In this document: positions 7,185 to 13,286 of the stretch, in pieces
How positions within the stretch are numbered: position 1 is the stretch's first letter
How the letters are laid out: each line of letters opens with the position of its first letter
DNA from: Clostridia bacterium
Lineage (GTDB): Bacteria; Bacillota; Clostridia; Oscillospirales; Acutalibacteraceae
Direction: 5' to 3'
DNA length: 13,286 nucleotides
NCBI GenBank assembly: GCA_024404125.1
Contig: JAKSQL010000016.1
Span: forward strand, 1-13,286
Program-made: the position numbers and the translations under genes
The notes under the pieces: model-generated
The model's input: the letters and a program-made list of their open reading frames with translations, nothing else
Told to the model about the DNA's origin: nothing
The model's database searches: none

Positions 7185-8723
7185 TCACATAAACGGTGAA
7201 AATATATGAAGTATCGCGCGCTCTAATTTTTTAAGCGGAGGCGAACGTTTACAGGACGAAAGTTTTACCTCTTTCGAGGCGCGGAAAAGCTCGTCTATAT
7301 GCGACTTAACGTCTATAACCGCATCATTCCCCGCAAACCACGCGCCGCACTCAAAATGAAGAACGAAACTTCGGTAATCCATATTTACCGTACCTACGGT
7401 ACAAACCCTATCGTCAGAAACAAAAATCTTTGAATGAATAAATCCCGGTGTGTATTCAAAAATTCTTACGCCCGCTTCAAGCAGTTCAAGATAGTTATAC
7501 TGTGTAACGGGATGAACATACCACTTATCAGGAATGTAAGGGGTTATTATCCTTACATCTATACCCGATTTTGCCGCGTTTTTAATAGCGGTAATCATAG
7601 TGTTATCTATTATAAGATACGGGGAGGTAATGTACACATAGTCCTGCGCGGTATTGAGCATTTGAAGATATATTCCCTCGGCGGGATTTCTTGAATTCAA
7701 AGGACCGTCACAGTAAGGCAAAACGTATCCCGCCGCCGCTACCGGATAATTACACATTTTTGATAACATATCTATTTTGCCGCCGGTGGTAAACTCCCAC
7801 ATACTGCAAAACATTGATAAAAAGCCGCTTACGGCATCGCCCTTTAATATTACGGCGCAGTCCATCCAATAGCCGAAACGCTTGTACTCGTTAATATATT
7901 CGTCCGCAAGGTTTATGCCGCCGGTTACCGCCGTTTTGCCGTCAATAACCGCGATTTTTCTATGGTTGCGGTTGTTCATAAACATATTTACCGTAGGTCT
8001 TATTCGGTTAAATACCGCAACCTCTATGCCGCGGTTTTTAAGTTTTGATAAAAAGGTCTTGCTCTGCCTTTTTATAGAACCGAAATCGTCAAAAAGTATT
8101 TTTATCTCCACACCCTGCTCGGCTTTTCGTACAAGGGTTTTATATATGGCATCCCACATCTTGCCCTCGGCAATTATAAAAAATTCAAGGTATATATACT
8201 TTTCTGCAAGTTCCAATTCTTCAAGAAATCTCGGCAAAAACTTTTCACCCGGCGAAAGATATTCAACCGAGGTGTTTTCGTAAATCGGATACCCCGACTC
8301 TCTTATAAGATACTGTGCCTGCCTTGAATGAGCAAAATCGGAATATCTGAACTTATCGTTTATCTCGGTATCATGCTGTAAAAGCGGTTTATAGTGATTT
8401 TCACACAAACGCATTTTATTTTTAAGGTGCGGCATTACCCTTTCGCCGCCCCAAAGAATAAATACCGATATTCCGAAAATCGGGAAAATCAGTATAAACA
8501 CTATCCAGGCAATTTTATAACTCGGATTATCCCTGCGATTTACTATATAGATAACCACTATTATTGCGAGCACTTCGGAGAGAATGTATACCGCAAAATA
8601 ATCCGAAAGATTATACACTACTGCAAAGAGAAATACGAACTGTAAAAGCAGCAGTATTCCCGAAAGTATAATATGGCTCGGAAACGGTATTCCGCGCTTG
8701 TTTTTCACCTTGGCTTTTTTCAA
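7185..8723 (-). CDS. cls: Cardiolipin synthase, phospholipase D superfamily
   Basis: Condenses two phosphatidylglycerol molecules to cardiolipin plus glycerol at the membrane. The 512 residues match the usual bacterial Cls length. Three hydrophobic segments (about 17-38, 43-62, 71-91) form the N-terminal anchor, the last inside a PLDc_N module (NPSYKIAWIVFILIFPIFG). Two HKD catalytic motifs follow: H254-R-K256 with D261 in NHRKIAVIDGKTAVTGGIN, and H430-S-K432 with D437 in FIHSKIFVSDD. Both are complete, so the enzyme should be active. The C-terminus is basic. The start is TTG at 8723. No in-frame ATG occurs before residue 97, beyond the membrane anchor, while GGGAGGAG lies 9 bases upstream of the TTG. 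A paralogue with other phosphatidyl transfer specificity cannot be excluded. Confidence 0.95.
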   Translation of the reverse strand: MKKAKVKNKRGIPFPSHIILSGILLLLQFVFLFAVVYNLSDYFAVYILSEVLAIIVVIYIVNRRDNPSYKIAWIVFILIFPIFGISVFILWGGERVMPHLKNKMRLCENHYKPLLQHDTEINDKFRYSDFAHSRQAQYLIRESGYPIYENTSVEYLSPGEKFLPRFLEELELAEKYIYLEFFIIAEGKMWDAIYKTLVRKAEQGVEIKILFDDFGSIKRQSKTFLSKLKNRGIEVAVFNRIRPTVNMFMNNRNHRKIAVIDGKTAVTGGINLADEYINEYKRFGYWMDCAVILKGDAVSGFLSMFCSMWEFTTGGKIDMLSKMCNYPVAAAGYVLPYCDGPLNSRNPAEGIYLQMLNTAQDYVYITSPYLIIDNTMITAIKNAAKSGIDVRIITPYIPDKWYVHPVTQYNYLELLEAGVRIFEYTPGFIHSKIFVSDDRVCTVGTVNMDYRSFVLHFECGAWFAGNDAVIDVKSHIDELFRASKEVKLSSCKRSPPLKKLERAILHIFSPFM

Positions 8724-8732
8724 GACGTATTA

Positions 8733-8740
8733 CTCCTCCC
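8733..8740 (-). promoter_or_regulatory. Shine-Dalgarno site deciding the TTG start of cls
   Basis: GGGAGGAG on the minus strand lies 9 bases before TTG 8723. An ATG overlaps just upstream of this site (8743-8741) but is out of frame with cls, so TTG is the only start consistent with both the frame and the membrane anchor. Confidence 0.75.
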
Positions 8741-8756
8741 ATAATAATCCAATTTG

Positions 8757-8785
8757 ATTTTATCATATTATACCGAGTATTTCAA
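8757..8785 (-). promoter_or_regulatory. Extended -10 promoter of cls
   Basis: On the minus strand TTGAAA (8785-8780) and TAAAAT (8762-8757) are separated by 17 bases, and TGA precedes the -10 to give an extended TGnTAAAAT element. The promoter lies between the terminator of the ispH–rpsA unit and the cls ribosome-binding site. A second possible -10, TATAAT, lies within the spacer but has no good -35 partner. Confidence 0.7.
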
Positions 8786-8790
8786 GCATA

Positions 8791-8826
8791 TAAAAAGTGC
8801 CTTGCACAAAAGTTGTACAAAGCACT
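8791..8826 (-). terminator. Strong intrinsic terminator after ispH–rpsA
   Basis: Minus-strand RNA forms a 13-pair stem (8826-8814 with 8808-8796, including two G-U pairs) around a five-base loop, followed at once by a U run (8795-8791, then AUAU). It begins 10 bases past the TAA of the fusion gene and closes the flavoprotein–cmk–ispH/rpsA unit. Confidence 0.9.
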
Positions 8827-8836
8827 GTAAATTGAA

Positions 8837-11149
8837 TTATTCTGCCTTAGTTTCTTCCGCTTTTTCGGCTTTCTTTGCGGTTTTCTTCTTAGCCGCAGGT
8901 TTCTTTTCTGCAACCGGCTCTGCTTCTTCGGCTTCTTCTGCTTTCTTTGCAGTAGTCTTTTTAGCAGTAGTCTTCTTGACAGTGGTCTTTTTGGCAGCAG
9001 TCTTCTTTTCTGCCTTATCTTCTTCGCCTTCTGCTTTTTTAGCAGTTTTCTTTTTAGCGGGTTTTTCTTCTACGGTTTCTTCTGCCGCGGGTTCCTTTGC
9101 TGTTTCCTCATTAACCGGCTCTTCCTTTGCGGGTTCCTCGGTAGTAGCAACAACTTCGTCCGCCTCCAAGACCTCTTCCTTTACCGGCTCTGCCTCGGGT
9201 AAAAGAGCGCGTATAGAAAGACTTACGCGTTTCTTTTCGTTATCAATTGCAATAATCTTAACTTCAACTTCCTGACCGACAGAAAGTTCGTCCTGCGGTT
9301 TTTCAACACGCTTATTGGCAATCTGAGAAATATGAATAAGACCGTCAACACCCGGAAGTATTCTTGCAAAAGCACCGTAAGAGGTAAGACTTACTATTTT
9401 TACGGTTAAAGTATCTTCAAGTTTGTACTGATTGTTGAATAAGGTCCAGGGGTTGTCCTCTTCCTTTTTGTAACCCAAAGAAATTTTCTTCTTTTCGGCA
9501 TCAAGCGCCTTTACATACACTTCAACGGTATCGCCTACCGAAAGTACCTCAGCAGGATTCTTTATTCTCTGCCAGGAAAGTTCGGAAATGTGCACCATAC
9601 CGTCCACACCGCCGATATCAACAAAAGCACCGTAGGTAGTAAGTGACTTAACAACACCGGTAAAGCGGTCACCTACCGCGATGTTAGACCATACCTTTTC
9701 TTCGGCTTCTTTTCTCTGCTCTTTAAGAACACTGCGAACAGAGCCGACTGCCTTTCTGCCTCTGCCTATCTCTATTATTCGGAAAGATACCTCTTTGCCC
9801 TTAAGGTCTTCAAGAGAATCGTTTCTTGATGCGGTGGCTTGTGATGCGGGGATAAATACGCGAACATTGTTTGAATAAACTACTACGCCGCCCTTTATAA
9901 CGTCCTTAACTACACCTGTAAGAACTTCACCCGAATCTTTTGAAGCAACGATATTATCCCAACCGGCAATAGCATCGAAACGGCGTTTTGAAAGCATTGC
10001 GGTTCCTTCCTGATCATTTATCTTCATAATGATAAGATTGAGTTTATCGCCGACTTTGACCTCACTCATAAGATCTACGTTCGGATCTGCGGAAAATTCA
10101 TCCGCAGTTATGTAGCCGGTAATTCCTCTGCCGAAATCCACCTGAACTTCAGCGTTATTTACGGCGAGTACCGTACCTACTACTTTCTGATCTCCTGTTA
10201 AATTACTGAGTGATGCCTCGAATGCTTCTTCATCCGTCATTTCCTCAAAACTTTTTTGAACAGTAACATTTTCCTCCATCTGTTCGTCAACCGGTTGTAA
10301 ATTTTCCGACATGGTTTTAATAACCTCCTTAATTATACCCGCCGGTGTAGATGCACCGGCAACCACTCCGACATTTAAATCTCCCTCAAAGAATTCCTCC
10401 TTGAGTTCATCGGCGGTTTCTATTAATAAAGTTTTCTTACAAAGCAAGCGGCATATATCAAACAACTTTTCGGTGTTTGAACTGTGCCTGCCTCCGATAA
10501 CTATCATAGCATCGTTTTTCAGGGCAAGTTCACGCGCTTCGCTTTGACGCATCGCAGTAGCATTACATATTGTATCAAAAATTTTCGCATTTGTACATAC
10601 TTTTTTTAAAAAAAGTTGCGCATTTTCCCATTTTTTTGCGTTAAAAGTGGTTTGAGAGACCGCACAGACCTCTGAATTTGTTATTTCGGGGTGAAATTTT
10701 ACTATATTTTCAAGTTCTTCGGTATCTGAAAACACATAAGTCTCACCGCAACAGTGACCTACTATTCCCATAACTTCCTGATGTGTTTTATCGCCCGCTA
10801 TTAAAATTATGCTGCCGTTTTTACTGTTTTCGTAAACTATTTTATGTATCTTTGAAACAAACGGGCAGGTTGCATCCGCAACACTAAGTCCTAACTTTTC
10901 GGCTTGTTCAAATACCGATTTTGACACACCGTGAGAACGTATAACAAGAGTAGTGTCGCTTTTAACCTCCTCGGGATTTGAAACTGCATACACACCTTTG
11001 CTTTCAAGGTCCGCTACCATTTGCGTATTATGAATTATAGGCCCTAACGTTGAAACCTTTTTACCCTTGTTAACAAGGTCGTATACCATATTCACCGCGC
11101 GGTCTACACCGAAACAAAATCCCGCGGTTTTTGCAAGTGTTATCTTCAC
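8837..11149 (-). CDS. ispH-rpsA: Fused HMBPP reductase (IspH) and 30S ribosomal protein S1
   Basis: Residues 1-280 are IspH, the last step of the MEP pathway, converting HMBPP to IPP and DMAPP. The 4Fe-4S cysteines C12, C95 and C195 are present, with H40, H73, H123 and E126 (THQEV), SSN (223-225) and GASTP. After an acidic linker come four S1 RNA-binding domains (about 322-388, 408-475, 490-560, 577-647), then a ~120-residue low-complexity Lys/Ala/Glu tail. Such fusions are known in Clostridia; S1 helps mRNA bind the ribosome. The start is GTG 11149, overlapping the cmk stop as GTGA; it gives the normal IspH N-terminus, so coupling to cmk is likely. A strong internal ribosome-binding site and ATG at 10312 could also give free S1 of 491 residues. 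Confidence 0.96.
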   Translation of the reverse strand: MKITLAKTAGFCFGVDRAVNMVYDLVNKGKKVSTLGPIIHNTQMVADLESKGVYAVSNPEEVKSDTTLVIRSHGVSKSVFEQAEKLGLSVADATCPFVSKIHKIVYENSKNGSIILIAGDKTHQEVMGIVGHCCGETYVFSDTEELENIVKFHPEITNSEVCAVSQTTFNAKKWENAQLFLKKVCTNAKIFDTICNATAMRQSEARELALKNDAMIVIGGRHSSNTEKLFDICRLLCKKTLLIETADELKEEFFEGDLNVGVVAGASTPAGIIKEVIKTMSENLQPVDEQMEENVTVQKSFEEMTDEEAFEASLSNLTGDQKVVGTVLAVNNAEVQVDFGRGITGYITADEFSADPNVDLMSEVKVGDKLNLIIMKINDQEGTAMLSKRRFDAIAGWDNIVASKDSGEVLTGVVKDVIKGGVVVYSNNVRVFIPASQATASRNDSLEDLKGKEVSFRIIEIGRGRKAVGSVRSVLKEQRKEAEEKVWSNIAVGDRFTGVVKSLTTYGAFVDIGGVDGMVHISELSWQRIKNPAEVLSVGDTVEVYVKALDAEKKKISLGYKKEEDNPWTLFNNQYKLEDTLTVKIVSLTSYGAFARILPGVDGLIHISQIANKRVEKPQDELSVGQEVEVKIIAIDNEKKRVSLSIRALLPEAEPVKEEVLEADEVVATTEEPAKEEPVNEETAKEPAAEETVEEKPAKKKTAKKAEGEEDKAEKKTAAKKTTVKKTTAKKTTAKKAEEAEEAEPVAEKKPAAKKKTAKKAEKAEETKAE
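8949..9008 (-). repeat. Four 15-bp imperfect tandem repeats in the S1 tail
   Basis: Four consecutive 15-base units (8949-8963, 8964-8978, 8979-8993, 8994-9008) differ from each other at a few positions and encode the AKKTT/VKKTT-like pentapeptides of the lysine-rich tail. Their length is a multiple of three, so gain or loss of units changes tail length without shifting the frame. Confidence 0.8.
10313..10330 (-). promoter_or_regulatory. Internal Shine-Dalgarno site before the S1 part of the fusion
   Basis: AAGGAGG (10330-10324) stands 11 bases before an in-frame ATG at 10312-10310, which encodes M280 of the fusion. The codons read KEVIKT then MSENLQ. This is exactly the boundary between the end of IspH and the linker leading to the first S1 domain, and it is the most complete ribosome-binding site in the window. 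It may allow separate synthesis of S1, or be a relic of the unfused gene. Confidence 0.6.
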
Positions 11150-11817
11150 TTATTCTCTAACCTCTTATTTATAATATCAAGCACAAGATTTACCGAATCT
11201 TCAAAGCTGCCTTCGGTTGTATCGGCGAAAATGGCATCGTCTGCCTGTTTAAGCGGCGCTATATCGCGGTGAGAGTCGTTATAATCCCTCGTTTCGATAT
11301 CTTTTAACACCTCGTTGAAATCAACCTTTTCGCCGCGCTCGGTAAGTTCTTTGTATCTGCGGCGCGCACGCTCATTTGCGGACGCGGTGAGAAAAATCTT
11401 TACTGTTGCATTCGGTAAAACCACTGTACCTATATCTCTGCCGTCCATAATAACATTGTTATCCATAGCAAGTTTTCTTTGCATATCAAGTAAAAATGCC
11501 CTGACCGGCGGTTTTGCCGAAACAGCGGATGCCATCATAGAAGCATTAGGTGTTCTTATAAGGTCAGATACGTCTTTACCGTCAAGAAAAACTCTTTGCT
11601 CGCCGTTTACAAACTTTATTGTAACATTAGTATCACTTAAAATATTTTCAATATTGCAGTTAAGTTCGGTATCAAACCCTGCATTTGCAAATTTAAGACC
11701 TACCGCACGGTAAAGCGCTCCCGTATCAACGTAGATATACCCGAGTTTTTTTGAAACCGCTTTCGCAATAGTACTTTTGCCCGCTCCCGCAGGGCCGTCA
11801 ATGGCAACTGAAATCAT
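11146..11817 (-). CDS. cmk: Cytidylate kinase
   Basis: Phosphorylates CMP and dCMP with ATP, recycling cytidine nucleotides in the cytosol. At 223 residues it is the normal length. The P-loop GPAGAGKST (8-16) is followed by YVDTGALYRAV (29-39), the CMP-binding region with IRTPNASMMAS, the GRDIGTVV motif (about 126-133), and the lid with arginines in ERARRRYKEL. ATG 11817 is 3 bases past the stop of the flavoprotein gene, with AGGAGA seven bases upstream. Its stop overlaps the GTG of ispH–rpsA. The cmk–ispH/rpsA order is a frequent arrangement in Clostridia; the plsC gene sometimes found between them is not here. Confidence 0.97.
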   Translation of the reverse strand: MISVAIDGPAGAGKSTIAKAVSKKLGYIYVDTGALYRAVGLKFANAGFDTELNCNIENILSDTNVTIKFVNGEQRVFLDGKDVSDLIRTPNASMMASAVSAKPPVRAFLLDMQRKLAMDNNVIMDGRDIGTVVLPNATVKIFLTASANERARRRYKELTERGEKVDFNEVLKDIETRDYNDSHRDIAPLKQADDAIFADTTEGSFEDSVNLVLDIINKRLENK

Positions 11818-11820
11818 ATT

Positions 11821-13077
11821 TTATTCTCCTAACAATTTTTTTACGGCACTTGCAGAAGCAAGATGCCCCGTAGAAAAGGCAATTTGCAGATTAAAACCGC
11901 CCGTATAAGCGTCAACGTCCATAATCTCACCCGCAAAGTAAAGATTCTCAACTATTTTTGACTCCATACTGTGCGGAGAAATTTCTTTAACTTCAATTCC
12001 GCCGCTTGTTACAACCGCCTCTTCAATAGGTCGGTAATCGGTGATATGCAACGTGAGATTTTTAATTACACTTACAAGTTTTTCCCTTTCGGCTTTGCTT
12101 ATCTGATTTACCTTTTTATCTTTCGGTATGCCCGTAAGTCCCACAATTACGGGAATTAAACTTTTTGGTATAAGTTTGTCAAGCGAATTTTGAAAATCTT
12201 TGTTTTGCTCCTCGTTGTAGTCACGCAATATGCGCTTATCAAGAGTGTTTTGGTCAAGCGCGGGTTTAAGGTCGATTACCGCAGTATAGTTTGAGGATTT
12301 GATATCTTTAATTCTGGCAGATGCGCTTAAAGTAAGGGGACCCGATATGCCGGTATGAGTAAAAAGCATTTCACCGAACTCCGAATATATCGGCTTTTTA
12401 GTGCCCTCCTTAAAAAGTTTAAGCGTTACGTTTTTAAGAGTAAGACCGCTTAAAGCGGAACAAAATCCATCGTGGCATTCAAGTCCTACCAAAGAGGGCT
12501 TAAGTTCAGTTACAGTATGCCCTAAATTCTTTGCTATTATGTAGCCGTCCCCCGTAGAGCCGGTAAGCGGATATGACATACCGCCCGTAGCAAGTATAAC
12601 AGCATCGGCTTTAATTTCGCCGCCATCCTCAAGTTTTACACCTTTTACAATATTATTTTCGGTGATAATCTCACTTACTCTGCCGCATAAAACGTTGCAA
12701 TTTTGCTTTACATTGCGGTAAAGCGCGTCTACAATATCAACCGCTTTATCCGATAGCGGAAACACCCTGTTTCCGCGCTCGGTTTTAAGAGGTACACCTA
12801 AGTTTTCAAAAAAACTTACAGTATCGCTCGGCAGAAATTTTGAAAATGCAGAATATAAAAATTTACCGCCGTTTACCGTGTTTTCAATAAGGGTATTAAG
12901 GTCACAGTTATTCGTTACGTTACATCTGCCCTTGCCCGTTATCATTACTTTCCTTGCAGGTCGGGAATTTTTCTCTATAAGTATAATTTTTAAATCACTG
13001 TCTTTAATTTGAGACAATGCGCCGTTTGCCGCCATAAGTCCTGCGGCGCCGCCGCCTACTATAACTAAAGATTTCAT
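11821..13077 (-). CDS. HI0933/YhiN-type NAD(P)/FAD-dependent oxidoreductase
   Basis: A 418-residue cytosolic flavoprotein of the family often labelled aminoacetone oxidase or BaiN-like. The N-terminal dinucleotide-binding motif VGGGAAGL (7-14) is followed by the family signature TGKGRCNVTN (47-56), the ATGG FAD motif (163-166) with GSTGDGY, and the C-terminal FAGEIMDVDAYTGGFN (381-396) that closes the FAD site. The physiological substrate of these proteins is generally unknown, so the published names should be treated with caution. ATG 13077 has AGGTGGG three bases upstream and a good promoter at 13101-13129. It is the first gene of the unit with cmk and ispH–rpsA, an arrangement that recurs in Clostridia. 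Confidence 0.92.
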   Translation of the reverse strand: MKSLVIVGGGAAGLMAANGALSQIKDSDLKIILIEKNSRPARKVMITGKGRCNVTNNCDLNTLIENTVNGGKFLYSAFSKFLPSDTVSFFENLGVPLKTERGNRVFPLSDKAVDIVDALYRNVKQNCNVLCGRVSEIITENNIVKGVKLEDGGEIKADAVILATGGMSYPLTGSTGDGYIIAKNLGHTVTELKPSLVGLECHDGFCSALSGLTLKNVTLKLFKEGTKKPIYSEFGEMLFTHTGISGPLTLSASARIKDIKSSNYTAVIDLKPALDQNTLDKRILRDYNEEQNKDFQNSLDKLIPKSLIPVIVGLTGIPKDKKVNQISKAEREKLVSVIKNLTLHITDYRPIEEAVVTSGGIEVKEISPHSMESKIVENLYFAGEIMDVDAYTGGFNLQIAFSTGHLASASAVKKLLGE

Positions 13078-13100
13078 ATTCCCACCTGCCTTAATTATAT

Positions 13101-13129
13101 ATTTTACAATATTCTGACGAAAATGTAAA
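13101..13129 (-). promoter_or_regulatory. Sigma-A promoter of the flavoprotein–cmk–ispH/rpsA unit
   Basis: On the minus strand TTTACA (13129-13124) and TAAAAT (13106-13101) are spaced by exactly 17 bases, each one mismatch from consensus. Transcription should begin near 13094, leaving a leader of under 20 bases before ATG 13077. Confidence 0.7.
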
Positions 13130-13139
13130 CTGCTATTTT

Positions 13140-13172
13140 AAAGAAACAATAGCACCGATGTGGTTCCTATTG
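13140..13172 (-). terminator. Probable intrinsic terminator of an upstream transcript
   Basis: On the minus strand CAATAG (13172-13167) pairs with CTATTG (13152-13147), with a further short ACC/GGT pairing inside. UUUCUUU follows (13146-13140). The stem is AT-rich and interrupted, so the call is moderate. It would end a transcript entering from beyond the right edge, just before the promoter at 13101-13129. Confidence 0.42.
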
Positions 13173-13286
13173 ATATGCGCTTTTGTGTGACGCAATTATC
13201 GACCGCAGCGCCAACAAATCCTCGCTGTTTTGTCCGCAGGACGCGCTCGCAACCTCTCCCGACACTCTCCTCGTGCCTCGGGTTCT
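13167..13286 (-). other. GC-rich, hairpin-rich segment with an open but unrecognised frame
   Basis: This end of the window is clearly richer in GC than the genes beside it. Short inverted repeats follow one another: TGCG/CGCA (13176-13193), CAGCG/CGCTG (13206-13227), GTCC/GGAC (13232-13242) and CCCGA-CAC/GTG-TCGGG (13258-13282). The minus strand is open for about 39 codons from the edge to TAG at 13169-13167, ending LLALRSIIASHKSAYQ. A plus-strand frame from ATG 13175 also stays open to the edge, so openness alone proves nothing. I recognise no protein. It may be the end of a gene, a structured RNA or a dispersed repeat. Confidence 0.3.

Noticed and set aside
8754..9275. Plus-strand 173-codon frame rich in Phe, Ala, Ser and Val that looks like a membrane protein.
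   Set aside because: It is the antisense of the lysine/alanine-rich S1 tail. Reverse complements of AAG/GCA-type codons give Phe/Leu/Ala/Ser runs, and it crosses the terminator and cls promoter region with no ribosome-binding site.
1..13286. CRISPR array, tRNA or rRNA gene, transposase, phage or toxin–antitoxin genes.
   Set aside because: I saw no regularly spaced direct repeats, no tRNA-like cloverleaf, and no matching protein motifs. Gaps between genes are short and explained mostly by promoters and terminators.

Overview
The window is a stretch of core chromosome from a low-to-moderate GC Gram-positive anaerobe of the class Clostridia, most likely an Oscillospiraceae/Ruminococcaceae-type gut bacterium. 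The main reasons are the fusion of IspH to ribosomal protein S1, the gene order FAD-oxidoreductase–cmk–ispH/rpsA, the recJ–rel–dtd–MBL–hemZ cluster, HemZ itself, and sigma-A type promoters with AT-rich intergenic DNA. The assignment below class level is inference. Every convincing gene lies on the minus strand, so transcription runs from high to low coordinates.

There are three transcription units. Unit A (13129 down to 8791) starts at a clear promoter and carries a HI0933-type flavoprotein, cytidylate kinase (cmk) and a 770-residue IspH–S1 fusion, and ends at a strong intrinsic terminator. Unit B (8785 down to 6959) has its own extended -10 promoter, a cardiolipin synthase that starts at TTG behind a strong Shine-Dalgarno site, and an unannotated 49-residue membrane peptide, followed by an intrinsic terminator. 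Unit C (6792 down to beyond position 1) has a near-consensus promoter and then recJ, rel (RelA/SpoT), dtd, a glyoxalase-II-like metallo-hydrolase and hemZ, all overlapping or within a few bases. HemZ runs off the left edge without a stop codon.

The genes cover housekeeping functions: nucleotide supply (Cmk), isoprenoid synthesis and translation (IspH–S1), membrane lipid synthesis (Cls), DNA repair (RecJ), the stringent response (Rel), proofreading of D-aminoacyl-tRNA (Dtd), thiol-ester detoxification (MBL protein) and a radical-SAM porphyrin-type enzyme (HemZ). The apt gene often found between recJ and rel in Firmicutes is absent.

I found no evidence for a dedicated new system such as a defence island, CRISPR array, phage or conjugative element. 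The points worth a second look are smaller. A full Shine-Dalgarno site and ATG lie inside the ispH–rpsA fusion exactly where S1 would begin. S1 has a long lysine/alanine/glutamate tail built on 15-bp repeats. A small membrane peptide is coupled to cls. Two GC-richer, hairpin-rich noncoding segments (6820-6922 and 13167-13286) look unlike the rest of the window and could be dispersed repeats or structured RNAs.
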